Positions 53,189 through 63,436 of a stretch of 64,000 bases of DNA are shown piece by piece. Position 1 is the first letter of the stretch; every line of letters begins with the position of its first letter. Below the pieces are notes generated by a model. It worked only from the letters and a program-made list of their open reading frames with translations. It ran no database searches and was not told where the DNA came from. The translations under genes were made by a program, and so were the position numbers. This DNA comes from Halopseudomonas sabulinigri (GTDB lineage: Bacteria; Pseudomonadota; Gammaproteobacteria; Pseudomonadales; Pseudomonadaceae). The stretch is from assembly GCA_011053055.1 (NCBI GenBank), contig DRHT01000015.1, forward strand, positions 62,001-126,000. The letters are read 5' to 3'.

Positions 53189-54148
53189 TTAGACCACCGG
53201 AACTGAGTCGATCAACAGGTTGATGGCCTGATCGGTATCAATGCCAGCGGCTTCTGCCTCAAAACTGAGCATGATGCGGTGACGCAACACGTCATGGACT
53301 ATTGCCTGCACGTCCTCGGGGCTGACGAAATCACGCCCGGCCAACCATGCGTGCGCGCGGGCGCAACGGTCCATAGCGATGGTGCCGCGTGGACTGGCAC
53401 CCATGGTTAACCATTCGGCCAGCTGCGCGTTGTACTGCTCGGGCCGACGAGTCGCCATGATCAGTTGAATCAGGTACTCCTCTACGGCGTCGGCCATGAA
53501 CATCTCCAGCACTTCCTGTCGCGCGCCGAGTATGCTGGCTTGACTGATCTTGCGCGAGTCAGTGGGCTCTTCGCCGCGTGCTTCACCGCGCGCCAGTTGA
53601 AGTATCTGGCGCTCCAGAGCAGCATCGGGAAAGCCGATGCGCACGTGCATCAGAAAGCGATCAAGTTGCGCCTCAGGCAGGGGATAAGTGCCTTCCTGCT
53701 CAATCGGGTTTTGCGTTGCCATCACCATGAACAGCTCGGGCAGTGGATAAGTCTCACGGCCAACACTGACTTGCCGCTCTGCCATGGCCTCCAAGAGCGC
53801 CGATTGCACTTTAGCAGGCGCACGGTTGATTTCGTCTGCCAGCACCAGATGATGGAAGATGGGGCCTTGCTGAAAACTAAAGGTGGCAGTTTCCGGTCGG
53901 TAGACCTCGGTGCCGGTGATGTCGGCGGGCAACAGATCAGGGGTGAACTGAATGCGATGAAAGTCTGCTTCAATGCCCTCAGACAGCGCTTTGATCGCCT
54001 TAGTCTTGGCTAGCCCCGGTGCACCTTCGACGAGCACATGGCCGCCAGCCAGCAGGCTGATCAGCATGCGATCGATCAAATGTTCCTGTCCGAAGATGTG
54101 TTGGCCGAGGAAGGCCTTGAGCTGCAGCAGTGAGTCCCGGTGAGTCAT
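53189..54148 (-). CDS. moxR: MoxR-family AAA+ ATPase
   Basis: A 319-residue AAA+ ATPase. Walker A GAPGLAKT at residues 42-49, Walker B LVLADEINRAP near 105, sensor ATQNPIEQEGTYPLPEAQLDRF near 150, and a C-terminal lid with LAGRDFVSPEDVQ. It is the first gene of the six-gene operon and probably drives assembly or remodelling through the Bat/VWA proteins. ATG at 54148, with AGGACAC upstream; promoter in the shared region with gdhB. Confidence 0.95.
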   Translation of the reverse strand: MTHRDSLLQLKAFLGQHIFGQEHLIDRMLISLLAGGHVLVEGAPGLAKTKAIKALSEGIEADFHRIQFTPDLLPADITGTEVYRPETATFSFQQGPIFHHLVLADEINRAPAKVQSALLEAMAERQVSVGRETYPLPELFMVMATQNPIEQEGTYPLPEAQLDRFLMHVRIGFPDAALERQILQLARGEARGEEPTDSRKISQASILGARQEVLEMFMADAVEEYLIQLIMATRRPEQYNAQLAEWLTMGASPRGTIAMDRCARAHAWLAGRDFVSPEDVQAIVHDVLRHRIMLSFEAEAAGIDTDQAINLLIDSVPVV

Positions 54149-54226
54149 TGGCGTTTTTAGTGTCCTGTTGATTGGGGCCGGCGTCAGTGTACGTCACTTT
54201 ACCGAAATGCCTTTGGTCTAGACTAT

Positions 54227-54261
54227 GTCTGAGAGAAGAAAAGTTCGGGGTCTGAGAGAAT
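54227..54261. promoter_or_regulatory. direct repeat in the moxR / gdhB divergent region
   Basis: The 11-base word gtctgagagaa occurs at 54227-54237 and 54251-54261, 24 bases apart. It lies about 100 bases before the gdhB start and 80 before moxR. A possible two-site operator. Confidence 0.35.
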
Positions 54262-54363
54262 AATAATTCAGGCCTGCCGACTCATGCCCCACAAGGGCGA
54301 GCGGAACGACCGAATGTAGGTTCGCAGTCCACACCCACGACGCAACATCAGGAGGTAGGCAGC

Positions 54364-57300
54364 ATGGCATTGATCATGGCCAGCACCAAGCAGGGCTTTA
54401 TTGAGACACTGCAGGAGAGGCTTCAGCCCCTTGTGCAGACAAAAGATCAACAAGCTATCCGCTTATTCTGTCGCTACTTCTATGGTATTGCCTCGCTGGA
54501 CGAGCTCAGTGCCCGCCAAGATAATGATTTGTTGGGTTGTACGTTATCAAGCTGGCGCTTTTTGCAGCAGTTCGAGGGTGGCGAGGTAAAGCTGCGGGTG
54601 TTCAACCCAGATACCCAGCAGCATGGCTGGCAGAGCACGCACACGGTAGTCGAAGTGTTGCACCGGGATCTGCCGTTTCTGGTTGATTCGGTGCGCATGG
54701 AGCTCACTCGCCAGGGTTATGCTATCCATACGCTGCAAAACAGCATTATGACCACTCAACGCGATCAGCAGGGCAATCTGCAGGCGTTGCTGGAAACCGG
54801 CAGCCAAAGTGCCGAAGTGCGCGCCGAATCCCTTATGTATATTGAGGTTGACCGTTGCACCACCACTGCGGATCTGCGCACCCTGCAAGACGGCTTGAAG
54901 GATGCTTTGAGCAACGTGCGCGTGACCGTGCGTGATTTTCCGGCAATGCAGGCTCAGGTCGACACCCTGATCGGTGATCTAAAGAAGCGCAGCAAGCAGT
55001 TTTTCTCCAGTGATGAACGGGCTGAAACCGTCGCTTTTTTAGAGTGGTTGCTCGAAGACCATTTCACTTTTCTGGGTTACGAGTGCTTTGCAGTTAACGA
55101 GGGCTTGCCGAAGCAGCGTCTTGGTTTGATCGAAGGCAAAAGCTTAGGCGCTCTGTCGATGGAGCCGCGGGATGAGAGCCTGGCCGGTTTGCCTGGCGAA
55201 GTAATCGAATATCTGCAGGCGCCCTTGTTACTTTCTTTTGCCAAGGCCTCGCAGTTGAGCCGGGTACACCGTCCGGCTTATCCAGATTACGTCTCCCTGC
55301 GCGAGGTAGATGCCGAAGGTAAGGTGCTACTTGAGCACCGTTTCATGGGGCTGTATACCTCGCGGGTTTATTCGGACTTGGTCGACAATATTCCGCATGT
55401 GCGTCGCAAGGTGGCGCATGTGCGTGAGGTCTCCGGCTTTATTCCGCGCAGCCATTTGGCCAAGGAACTAGAGCAAGTGCTGCAGGTGCTGCCGCGCGAT
55501 GATTTGTTCCAGACCTCGGTCGAGCAACTGGCGGATACCGCGCTCAGTATTGTGCAAATGCAGGAACGAAATCAGATCAGGGTATTCCTGCGTTCCGGCA
55601 ACTACGGTCGTTTCTATTACTGCCTGGCTTTCGTGCCACGCGACGTTTACTCCACCGATATCCGGCTAACCATTCAATCCGTATTAATGGAGCGCTTGCA
55701 GGCGAGTGAAAGTGAATTCTGGACTTATTTCTCTGAGTCCATTCTGGCCCGTACCCAGTTCATTATGCGGGTTGACCCCACCAAAACGCTGGACATCGAC
55801 CCCGTGAAAATAGAACAGGAAGTAGTACGCGCTTGCCGCAATTGGAAAGATGAATTTCGCGATCGTTTGCTGGAAAGTATGGGCGAGGCTCGTGCGACCG
55901 ATGTATTAGCGCACTTGGGCGAAGGCTTCCCGGCGGGTTACAGCGATCGTTTCCCACCGGCCACCGGTGTAGTGGACCTGCAGACCATGCTGGGCTTGAG
56001 CGCGGAGCAGCCCTTGGCGATGAGCTTCTATCAACCGCTCGAACAAAAACCAGGCATATTGCACTGTAAGCTCTATCACCTAAGTGACCCGTTGCCGTTG
56101 TCGGATGTTATTCCGATTCTGGAGAATTTGGGGTTGCGTGTGCTCGGTGAGTTTCCCTTCCATATTGCCCAGGAAAATGGCCCCAGCTTCTGGATTCACG
56201 ACTTCGAGTTTACCTTTGCAGCTAACGCCGGACTGGACATTCAAGAAGCCAATGATCTGTTCCGCGAAGCCTTCACCGCGATCTGGGCCGGGCATGCGGA
56301 AAATGATGCCTTCAATCGTTTAGTGCTACTGGCCAGCCTGCCGTGGCGTGATGTGTCGCTACTGCGCGCTTATGCGCGCTATCTCAAGCAGATTCGCCTT
56401 GGCTTCGAGCTGCCTTATATAGCCAACACTCTGGTCGCGCATGCCGACATCGCGCGCGAATTGGTCCGACTGTTCCGGACCCGTTTTTATCTGGCACGCA
56501 AGCTCTCACCCGCTGACCTGGAAGACATGCAACAAAAGCTGGAACAGGCGATTCTGAATGCGCTGGATAACGTAGCGGTACTCAATGAAGATCGCATCCT
56601 GCGCCGCTACCTGGATCTCATCAAGGCAACTCTGCGCACCAATTACTATCAACCAGATGCCGATGGTCAGACCAAGGATTATCTGAGCCTTAAGTTTGAT
56701 CCTTCGCTCATTCCAGAGCTGCCGTTGCCACGGCCGATGTTCGAGATATTTGTCTATTCACCTCGGGTCGAGGGTGTGCACCTGCGCGGCGGTAAAGTCG
56801 CTCGCGGGGGCTTGCGCTGGTCTGATCGTGAGGAAGATTACCGCACTGAAGTGCTGGGCTTGGTAAAAGCCCAACAAGTGAAGAACGCGGTCATTGTGCC
56901 AGTGGGTGCCAAGGGTGGCTTCGTGCCGCGCCGGCTACCCGTTGGCGGCACGCGGGATGAAGTGCAGCAGGAGGCAATTGCCTGCTACAAAATGTTCATC
57001 CAGGGCTTGCTTGATCTAACCGACAACTTGGTTGATGGGCAGGTGGTGCCGCCAGTCAATGTGGTGCGCCATGATGCCGATGATACCTATCTGGTAGTCG
57101 CCGCCGACAAGGGCACCGCGACCTTTTCAGATATCGCCAATGGTATTGCTGCAGGTTACGGCTTCTGGCTGGGTGATGCTTTCGCTTCAGGCGGCTCAGC
57201 TGGTTACGACCACAAGAAAATGGGCATTACCGCCAAGGGTGCATGGGTTTCGGTACAGCGGCATTTCCGCGAGCTGGGGCTGAATGTGCAGACCGATCCG

Positions 57301-59235
57301 ATCACAGTGATTGGTGTGGGAGATATGGCTGGCGACGTATTCGGCAACGGCATGTTGTTATCGCGTCAGCTCAAACTGGTGGCCGCATTTAACCATCAGC
57401 ACATTTTTATCGACCCTAATCCGGACACCGAAAGCAGCTTCGTCGAGCGTCAGCGCCTATTTGATCTGCCCCGTTCCAGCTGGGCAGATTATGACGCCAG
57501 TCTGATCTCTGAAGGGGGCGGCCTGTTTGCCCGCAGTTTGAAGCAAGTATCACTTACGCCGCAGATGCGGGAACTCTTTGATATCAAAGAGGAGAAGCTT
57601 ACGCCAACCGAACTGATTCATCAGTTGCTAAAAGCCCCGGTTGATCTGATCTGGAACGGCGGCATTGGTACTTATGTGAAGGGCAGCGTCGAGACCCATG
57701 CTGATGTCGGCGACAAGGCTAACGATACGTTGCGCGTTAATGGTCGTGATTTACGCTGCCGAGTAGTGGGTGAGGGCGGTAACCTCGGCATGACGCAGCT
57801 CGGACGGATCGAGTTCTGCCTGAATGGTGGTGCGGTTAACACTGATTTTATTGATAACGCCGGTGGTGTGGATTGTTCCGACCACGAGGTCAACATCAAG
57901 ATCCTGCTCAACGAGGTGGTTGCCAGCCAAGACATGACCGCCAAACAGCGCAATAAGCTGCTGGCGAGCATGACCGATTCGGTCTCCGAGTTGGTGCTGG
58001 GTAATAACTACAAGCAGACGCAGGCGATCAGCTTGGCCCAGCGCCTTGCCAGTCAGACCATGGGTGAATACCAGCGTTTTATCAGCGCGATGGAAAACAG
58101 TGGCAAGCTCAATAGAGCGCTGGAATTTATCCCGGATGATGAGCAGATGGCCGAGCGCAAGGCGCGAGGTAAGGGACTGACGCGGGCGGAGCTGTCGGTG
58201 TTGATTTCCTACTCCAAGGCAGACTTGAAAGAAGCCTTGGTCGCCTCGGATGTACCCGAGGACAGCTACCTTGCCGCTGAATTGGAAACGGCCTTTCCTG
58301 CGGTGCTGCTGAAGAAGTATCAACAGGCGCTGTCCGATCACCGTTTGCGTCGTGAAATTGTCTCCACTCAGTTGGCTAATAACCTGGTCAACCACATGGG
58401 CATCACGTTCTTACGTCGTCTGGAGCAGTCTACTGGCGCCGCGCCAAGCGATATCGCCCGCGCCTACGTGGTTGCCCGCGATGTATTCCATCTGCAGGAG
58501 CACTTTGCTGGCATAGAGAAGCTCGATTATCAGATCCCCGCTGACGTGCAGCTCGAGCTGATGGAGGAGTTGATGCGGCTGGGCCGTCGCGCCACGCGCT
58601 GGTTTATCCGCAATCGTCGTACTGAGTTGGTCCCAGAGCGCGAAGTGGCGCATTTTGCACCTTGCGTGCAGGCGCTGTCTGAGCGCTTCGATCAGCTTTT
58701 GGGGGGCGAGATCAGGCGCCTTTGGGATGAGCGTTATCAGCACTATGCCGACAACGCCGTGCCTGAAGGCATAGCGCGCGTGGTTGCAGGTACTGGTCAT
58801 GCCTATACGCTACTGGGTATCGTCGAAGCAGCAGACGCCACGGGCCAGAGTCCAGAGCGAGTAGCTCAGGTGTTCTTCGCGATGGGTAGTCAGTTGCAGC
58901 TGCCTTGGTTTAATCAGCAAGTATCCAACTTGGTGGTAGATAACCACTGGCAAGCGCTGGCCCGCGAAAGCTATCGTGATGATCTCGATTGGCAGGCGCG
59001 CACCATGACTATCTCGGCGCTGCAGAGTGCCGATGAATCGATGCCGGTAGATGAGTTAGTCGACAGTTGGATGGCGCAGAATCAGCAGATGGTGCAGCGT
59101 TGGCAGGCAATGTTGACCGAATTGAAAAACGCCGGTGCAGGAGATTATCCAATGGTAGCGGTAGCTATGCGCGAATTGCTGGATATGGCTCAGTCAGCGC
59201 GGTTGAATGCACAAGGAGAGCCATGCAGCAGCTGA
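54364..59235 (+). CDS. gdhB: NAD-specific glutamate dehydrogenase, large (about 180 kDa) type
   Basis: A 1623-residue enzyme that oxidatively deaminates glutamate to 2-oxoglutarate using NAD. The N-terminal 700 residues hold ACT-like regulatory modules; the catalytic domain (about 720-1220) contains GGLRWSDREEDYRTEVLGLVKAQQ (in part) with catalytic lysines, VPVGAKGGFV, the NAD-binding GVGDMAGDVFGNGM and GEGGNLGMTQ. The C-terminal helical domain completes the usual length for this family. ATG at 54364 sits seven bases after GGAGGT. It overlaps the DUF2835 gene by 13 bases. Confidence 0.97.
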   Translation: MALIMASTKQGFIETLQERLQPLVQTKDQQAIRLFCRYFYGIASLDELSARQDNDLLGCTLSSWRFLQQFEGGEVKLRVFNPDTQQHGWQSTHTVVEVLHRDLPFLVDSVRMELTRQGYAIHTLQNSIMTTQRDQQGNLQALLETGSQSAEVRAESLMYIEVDRCTTTADLRTLQDGLKDALSNVRVTVRDFPAMQAQVDTLIGDLKKRSKQFFSSDERAETVAFLEWLLEDHFTFLGYECFAVNEGLPKQRLGLIEGKSLGALSMEPRDESLAGLPGEVIEYLQAPLLLSFAKASQLSRVHRPAYPDYVSLREVDAEGKVLLEHRFMGLYTSRVYSDLVDNIPHVRRKVAHVREVSGFIPRSHLAKELEQVLQVLPRDDLFQTSVEQLADTALSIVQMQERNQIRVFLRSGNYGRFYYCLAFVPRDVYSTDIRLTIQSVLMERLQASESEFWTYFSESILARTQFIMRVDPTKTLDIDPVKIEQEVVRACRNWKDEFRDRLLESMGEARATDVLAHLGEGFPAGYSDRFPPATGVVDLQTMLGLSAEQPLAMSFYQPLEQKPGILHCKLYHLSDPLPLSDVIPILENLGLRVLGEFPFHIAQENGPSFWIHDFEFTFAANAGLDIQEANDLFREAFTAIWAGHAENDAFNRLVLLASLPWRDVSLLRAYARYLKQIRLGFELPYIANTLVAHADIARELVRLFRTRFYLARKLSPADLEDMQQKLEQAILNALDNVAVLNEDRILRRYLDLIKATLRTNYYQPDADGQTKDYLSLKFDPSLIPELPLPRPMFEIFVYSPRVEGVHLRGGKVARGGLRWSDREEDYRTEVLGLVKAQQVKNAVIVPVGAKGGFVPRRLPVGGTRDEVQQEAIACYKMFIQGLLDLTDNLVDGQVVPPVNVVRHDADDTYLVVAADKGTATFSDIANGIAAGYGFWLGDAFASGGSAGYDHKKMGITAKGAWVSVQRHFRELGLNVQTDPITVIGVGDMAGDVFGNGMLLSRQLKLVAAFNHQHIFIDPNPDTESSFVERQRLFDLPRSSWADYDASLISEGGGLFARSLKQVSLTPQMRELFDIKEEKLTPTELIHQLLKAPVDLIWNGGIGTYVKGSVETHADVGDKANDTLRVNGRDLRCRVVGEGGNLGMTQLGRIEFCLNGGAVNTDFIDNAGGVDCSDHEVNIKILLNEVVASQDMTAKQRNKLLASMTDSVSELVLGNNYKQTQAISLAQRLASQTMGEYQRFISAMENSGKLNRALEFIPDDEQMAERKARGKGLTRAELSVLISYSKADLKEALVASDVPEDSYLAAELETAFPAVLLKKYQQALSDHRLRREIVSTQLANNLVNHMGITFLRRLEQSTGAAPSDIARAYVVARDVFHLQEHFAGIEKLDYQIPADVQLELMEELMRLGRRATRWFIRNRRTELVPEREVAHFAPCVQALSERFDQLLGGEIRRLWDERYQHYADNAVPEGIARVVAGTGHAYTLLGIVEAADATGQSPERVAQVFFAMGSQLQLPWFNQQVSNLVVDNHWQALARESYRDDLDWQARTMTISALQSADESMPVDELVDSWMAQNQQMVQRWQAMLTELKNAGAGDYPMVAVAMRELLDMAQSARLNAQGEPCSS

Positions 59236-59459
59236 TCATCGATTTGGCATTACCCGCAGAGCGTTATTTGGCCTGGTATCAGGGCCGCGCGGAGCGGGTT
59301 TCGATGTATAGCCGTGATGGGCGCAGGGTGAGTCTCCCTGCGCACCATTTACGCCCGTTTTTGACCCATGGCGGTGTGCACGGCAGTTTTCTATTGAGCT
59401 TCACGGATGAGGGTAAGTTACTCAAGTTGGAACGCTTGACTGGCGGAACGCACGGATAG
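59223..59459 (+). CDS. DUF2835 family small protein
   Basis: A 78-residue protein, MQQLIIDLALPAERYLAWYQ then SLPAHHLRPFLTHGGVHG, matching DUF2835. It starts inside the end of gdhB with AAGGAG upstream and is coupled to it, so it may be produced with the dehydrogenase. Function unknown. Confidence 0.85.
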   Translation: MQQLIIDLALPAERYLAWYQGRAERVSMYSRDGRRVSLPAHHLRPFLTHGGVHGSFLLSFTDEGKLLKLERLTGGTHG

Positions 59460-59536
59460 GGTGCCGGCGCTGCTGAATCCGGCGGCATAACCCTTTATAC
59501 TCTGCAGCCTGATTTCACAGCCCAGGCCCTTCTCTC

Positions 59537-60565
59537 ATGTACGACCTGCTCCGCTCTTTGATGTTCAAACTGCCCGCCGAGACGTCTCACGATCTGGCGT
59601 TGGACCTAATTGGCGCTGCTGGTCGTCTGCGCCTGACCGACAAGCTGGTGCGGCCGGTGCCGGCTCAGCCTGTTGAAGTGATGGGGCTGACCTTTGATAA
59701 TCCGGTTGGCTTGGCTGCGGGTCTGGATAAGAACGCAGTCGCTGTCGACGGCTTGGCCGCTTTGGGCTTTGGCTCTATTGAAGTAGGCACGGTTACACCT
59801 CGGCCGCAGCCCGGCAATCCCAAGCCTAGGCTGTTTCGGTTGCCGGAACACGAGGCGATCATCAACCGTTTTGGTTTCAATAATGCCGGTGTGGACGCCA
59901 TGCTTGAGCGCCTGGCTGCGGTTAAGTACCAAGGTATTCTGGGTATCAACATTGGTAAGAATGCGATCACTCCAGTAGAAAGCGCAGTGGACGACTACCT
60001 CTATTGCCTGCGCAAGGTCTACAGCAGGGCCAGCTATGTCACTGTAAACCTGTCGTCACCGAATACACCTGGCCTGCGTACTTTGCAGTACGGGGATGCA
60101 TTGAAACAGCTGCTGGCGCAGATCAAAGCTTGCCAGTTGGAGCTCAGTCAGCAACAAGGCCGTTACGTGCCGTTGGCTATCAAGATCGCGCCAGATATGA
60201 CGCCTGAAGAAGTACAGCTGGTAGCGGGGACGCTATTGGAGGAAGGCATGGATGCAGTGATTGCGACTAACACTACGCTGGATCGTAGTGCGGTTGCGGA
60301 CTCACCCTATGCCGATGAAGCGGGCGGCCTTTCCGGTGCACCATTGACCGATGCTTCAACTGAGATCGTGCGCCTGCTGGCAGAAGAGCTGAAAGGTCGT
60401 ATGCCGATTATTGGCGTGGGCGGCATTTTCAGTGGTGCCGATGCGGCAGCCAAAATTGACGCGGGCGCGAGCCTGGTGCAGTTGTATAGTGGATTTATTT
60501 ATCGTGGGCCGGCACTGGTACGTGAGTGCGCAGAAGCGATAGCGACCCTGCCGCGCGAAGCGTGA
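59537..60565 (+). CDS. pyrD: dihydroorotate dehydrogenase (quinone), class 2
   Basis: A 342-residue membrane-associated flavoprotein of pyrimidine synthesis. The N-terminal helical extension (about 1-40) that contacts the quinone marks class 2. FMN-binding [10 protein letters not shown], the [16 protein letters not shown] segment and the catalytic serine in [12 protein letters not shown] are clear, as are [10 protein letters not shown] and the [16 protein letters not shown] phosphate site. ATG at 59537. Confidence 0.97.
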   Translation: MYDLLRSLMFKLPAETSHDLALDLIGAAGRLRLTDKLVRPVPAQPVEVMGLTFDNPVGLAAGLDKNAVAVDGLAALGFGSIEVGTVTPRPQPGNPKPRLFRLPEHEAIINRFGFNNAGVDAMLERLAAVKYQGILGINIGKNAITPVESAVDDYLYCLRKVYSRASYVTVNLSSPNTPGLRTLQYGDALKQLLAQIKACQLELSQQQGRYVPLAIKIAPDMTPEEVQLVAGTLLEEGMDAVIATNTTLDRSAVADSPYADEAGGLSGAPLTDASTEIVRLLAEELKGRMPIIGVGGIFSGADAAAKIDAGASLVQLYSGFIYRGPALVRECAEAIATLPREA

Positions 60566-60603
60566 TATGTGTGCTTAGGTAAAAATGCAAAGGGGAAATA
60601 GGC

Positions 60604-60644
60604 GGCCCCCGCAAGCGGGGGCCGGGTGGGCCTTCGCGAGGCCC
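60604..60644. terminator. double hairpin between pyrD and rmf
   Basis: Two adjacent hairpins: ggcccccgc-aa-gcgggggcc (60604-60623) and gggcct-tcgcg-aggccc (60628-60644). They sit between convergent pyrD and rmf and probably serve both, although T runs are absent. Confidence 0.6.
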
Positions 60645-60688
60645 GACGCTCTGGGTGAGCGCCTTTGGAAAAATAGTAAAGCTAGTGT

Positions 60689-60910
60689 TTAACCTACTGC
60701 ATGCATCTCGTTTAATCGGTGTACACCGGAGATACCGGTGTAACCAGCCCAATGGTCTGCACGACCTTCACGCCAACCATTGATCCAATTCTGTCTAACG
60801 CTGGCACTGGTACTATTGAAAGGGCAACTGTCTTGAGATTTGCCATGTACTCCATTCTGGTAACCGCGCAAAAATGCTCGTTCCATCGGATCACGCTTGA
60901 GTCTTCTCAT
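60689..60910 (-). CDS. rmf: ribosome modulation factor
   Basis: A 73-residue basic protein that helps dimerise 70S ribosomes into inactive 100S particles in stationary phase. The core RLKRDPMERAFLRGYQNG and SVRQNWINGWREGR match RMF. It is longer than the 55-residue E. coli form because of a C-terminal extension (GYTGISGVHRLNEMHAVG), which, from memory, pseudomonad RMFs share. ATG at 60910 with GAGG upstream. A second in-frame Met (residue 9) is less likely. Confidence 0.95.
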   Translation of the reverse strand: MRRLKRDPMERAFLRGYQNGVHGKSQDSCPFNSTSASVRQNWINGWREGRADHWAGYTGISGVHRLNEMHAVG

Positions 60911-61171
60911 AGGGTTGAGTCCTCGTTGGGTATGACATACCAGACGGCAAATGCCGTTCAGGAAAGTTGTGCGAACCAGTGACTGGTTGCACCGAAGGGA
61001 AGCCAGCTAACATGTAGTAGAGTGCTAGCTTCCGAATCCGTATAGCTGATCAAGTCATACCCTGTTGTACCTTATTGGAGGTGCCTCCTCCAAAGAACAA
61101 ATTGGCATACCAAGGCAATTATTTAGCCTTGGTTGAAATATAACCGTCACCTTTTTTCGGAAATCAAAGAC
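60911..61171. promoter_or_regulatory. rmf / rlmKL divergent region with three dyads
   Basis: The 261-base region contains a perfect palindrome aaccagt-g-actggtt (60974-60988), arms ggaagccagc/gctagcttcc (60998-61007, 61024-61033; one mismatch) and a hairpin accaaggc/gccttggt (61109-61116, 61126-61133), the last 38 bases before the rlmKL start. No gene seen. The first two may be operators; the last could be a leader hairpin. Confidence 0.45.
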
Positions 61172-63370
61172 ATGCGCGAGACCCTTGAATTTTTTGTTAC
61201 CTGTCCGAAAGGCGTGGAGGGCTTGTTGCGTGACGAAGTGCTCGCGCTGGGGGCTGATTCTGCCCGCGAAACCGTCACTGGCATCGAGGTGCAGGGCGAC
61301 ATGGAGCTAGGCTACCGCATCTGCCTTTGGTCGCGTCTGGCCAACCGCGTGCTCATGGTGCTGAACCGTTTTCCGGCGGAAAGTGCACAGGATATGTATG
61401 ACGGTATCCAAGAAACTGTATGGGCGCAGCACCTGCGCGCTGACGGTAGCCTGTCCATCGACTTTACTGGCAGCTTACCGGGAATCGACAACACGCACTT
61501 TGGTGCGCTCAAGGTCAAGGATGCGATTGTCGATCAGCTTCGACAGGCTGATGGCACCCGCCCTAGCGTGGAGAAGGTGCAACCTGATCTGCGCATCAAC
61601 GTGCATTGTCGTCGCAGTGAAGTGCAGGTTGCACTGGATTTATCCGGCGTCAGCCTGCATCAACGTGGCTACCGTCTGCAGCAGGGTGCGGCGCCACTTA
61701 AAGAGAACCTGGCTGCCGCTATTCTTATTCGCAGCGGTTGGCCAAAGCTGGCTGAAGAAGGCGCGGCGCTGGCTGATCCTATGTGTGGTTCAGGCACCTT
61801 TCTGGTTGAAGCCGCGCTGATGGCAGCGGACGTTGCGCCCAACCTGCAGCGCGAGCGTTGGGGTTTCAGCCGTTGGCTGAAGCATGTGCCGGCCATCTGG
61901 GAGCGGCTGATGAGCGAAGCGCAGTACCGCGCCGAAAAGGGGTTGGCTAAGCCGCCTGTGTGGATTCGCGGCTATGAAGCAGATCCGCGGCTGCTGCAGC
62001 CGGTGCGCAATAACATTCAGCGTGCAGGGGTGACCGAGTGGGTCAAGGTGTATCAAGGGGAGCTGGCGACCTTTGCTCCGAGCCCGGATAGGGGGCAACA
62101 GGGCCTTATCGTCTGTAACCCTCCCTACGGCGAGCGGCTGGGCGATACGGCGAGTCTGGTCTATCTGTATCAGAAGTTGGGTGAAGTGCTACGTGAGCAA
62201 TGTATGGGCTGGCAGGCGGCTATCTTTACCGGTAACCAAGACCTCGGCAAACGCATGGGCATCCGTAGCCACAAGCAGTACAACCTGTTCAACGGCGCTT
62301 TGCCTTGCAAACTCTTGCTGATGGATTTGGCGCCAGAGCGGTTTATTACTCAGGCACCTGTACCTGCACCGCAGGCGAACAAAATCGGCCAGCAGGACAA
62401 CGCCGCCGCGCCTGTGGCTACAGCTCGGTTGAGTGAGTCAGCACAGATGTTTGCCAACCGATTGAAAAAGAATCTCAAGCTGCTTGGCAAGTGGGCTCGT
62501 CAGCAGGAAATCGAGTGCTATCGCGTGTACGACGCTGATATGCCCGAGTTTGCTGTAGCTGTCGATATTTATGCCGACTGGGTGCATGTGCAGGAATATG
62601 CGGCGCCCGCAACCATCAGTGAAGATAAAGCTCAAGCCAGGTTGCAGGATGTGTTATCTGCGATTCCGCAGGTACTGGGTATTCCAGAGAGCAAGGTGGT
62701 GTTTAAACAACGTCTACGCCAAGCCGGCAAGCAGCAGTATCAGCGGATGGCACAGCGTGGTGAGTTCCTTACCGTGCATGAAGGTCAGGTGCGTATGTTG
62801 GTCAATTTGACTGATTATCTCGACACTGGGCTATTTCTTGATCACCGGCCAATCCGACTGCGTATCGCGCAGGAGTCGCGCGGTAAGCGTTTTCTTAATC
62901 TGTTCTGTTATACCGCAACGGCTAGTGTGCATGCAGCCGCGGGGGGCGCTCGCACGACCACCAGCGTAGATCTATCCAAAACCTATTTGGACTGGGCGCG
63001 GCGCAACCTGTCACTGAATGGCCTGTCGGATCTGCACAAGCTGGAACGCGCCGACGTGATGGAGTGGCTGGTGGAAGATCAGCAGAGCTACGACTTGATC
63101 TTTATTGACCCACCGACCTTCTCGAATTCAAAGCGGTTGGACGATATTTTTGACGTGCAACGTGATCACCCGCGCTTAATAGAGCTGGCAATGGCGCGGC
63201 TGGCTCCGGGCGGGGTGATTTACTTTTCAAACAACTTCCGCCGCTTCCGTATGGATAAAACGGTCGAAGAGACGTATCAGGTTGAGGATATTTCAGCGCA
63301 GACGCTGGACAAGGATTTTCAACGTAATACGCGGATTCATAAGACCTGGCGGATTAGTCGCCTCGGCTGA
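61172..63370 (+). CDS. rlmL: bifunctional 23S rRNA methyltransferase RlmKL
   Basis: A 732-residue fused enzyme that methylates G2445 (m2G) and G2069 (m7G) of 23S rRNA. A THUMP domain (about 45-155) precedes the RlmL methyltransferase with DPMCGSGTFLVEAALMA and the VCNPPYGERLG catalytic motif. The C-terminal RlmK half has GLFLDHRPIR, FLNLFCYTATASVHAA, TSVDLSKTYLDWA and FIDPPTFSNSKR. The ATG at 61172 (METLEF-like start MRETLEFFVTCPKG) is chosen on homology; a TTG further upstream overlaps the leader hairpin. Confidence 0.97.
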   Translation: MRETLEFFVTCPKGVEGLLRDEVLALGADSARETVTGIEVQGDMELGYRICLWSRLANRVLMVLNRFPAESAQDMYDGIQETVWAQHLRADGSLSIDFTGSLPGIDNTHFGALKVKDAIVDQLRQADGTRPSVEKVQPDLRINVHCRRSEVQVALDLSGVSLHQRGYRLQQGAAPLKENLAAAILIRSGWPKLAEEGAALADPMCGSGTFLVEAALMAADVAPNLQRERWGFSRWLKHVPAIWERLMSEAQYRAEKGLAKPPVWIRGYEADPRLLQPVRNNIQRAGVTEWVKVYQGELATFAPSPDRGQQGLIVCNPPYGERLGDTASLVYLYQKLGEVLREQCMGWQAAIFTGNQDLGKRMGIRSHKQYNLFNGALPCKLLLMDLAPERFITQAPVPAPQANKIGQQDNAAAPVATARLSESAQMFANRLKKNLKLLGKWARQQEIECYRVYDADMPEFAVAVDIYADWVHVQEYAAPATISEDKAQARLQDVLSAIPQVLGIPESKVVFKQRLRQAGKQQYQRMAQRGEFLTVHEGQVRMLVNLTDYLDTGLFLDHRPIRLRIAQESRGKRFLNLFCYTATASVHAAAGGARTTTSVDLSKTYLDWARRNLSLNGLSDLHKLERADVMEWLVEDQQSYDLIFIDPPTFSNSKRLDDIFDVQRDHPRLIELAMARLAPGGVIYFSNNFRRFRMDKTVEETYQVEDISAQTLDKDFQRNTRIHKTWRISRLG

Positions 63371-63387
63371 TTAGGTGAGAGATACAC

Positions 63388-63424
63388 AAACAATAAAGGC
63401 GCCGATTAGGCGCCCTTATTGTTT
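63388..63424. terminator. bidirectional terminator between rlmKL and dacB
   Basis: The arms aaacaataaaggcgcc and ggcgcccttattgttt, with one mismatch and a gatta loop, are flanked by A and T runs and serve both convergent genes. Confidence 0.88.
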
Positions 63425-63436
63425 GTGCCAAGCCCC

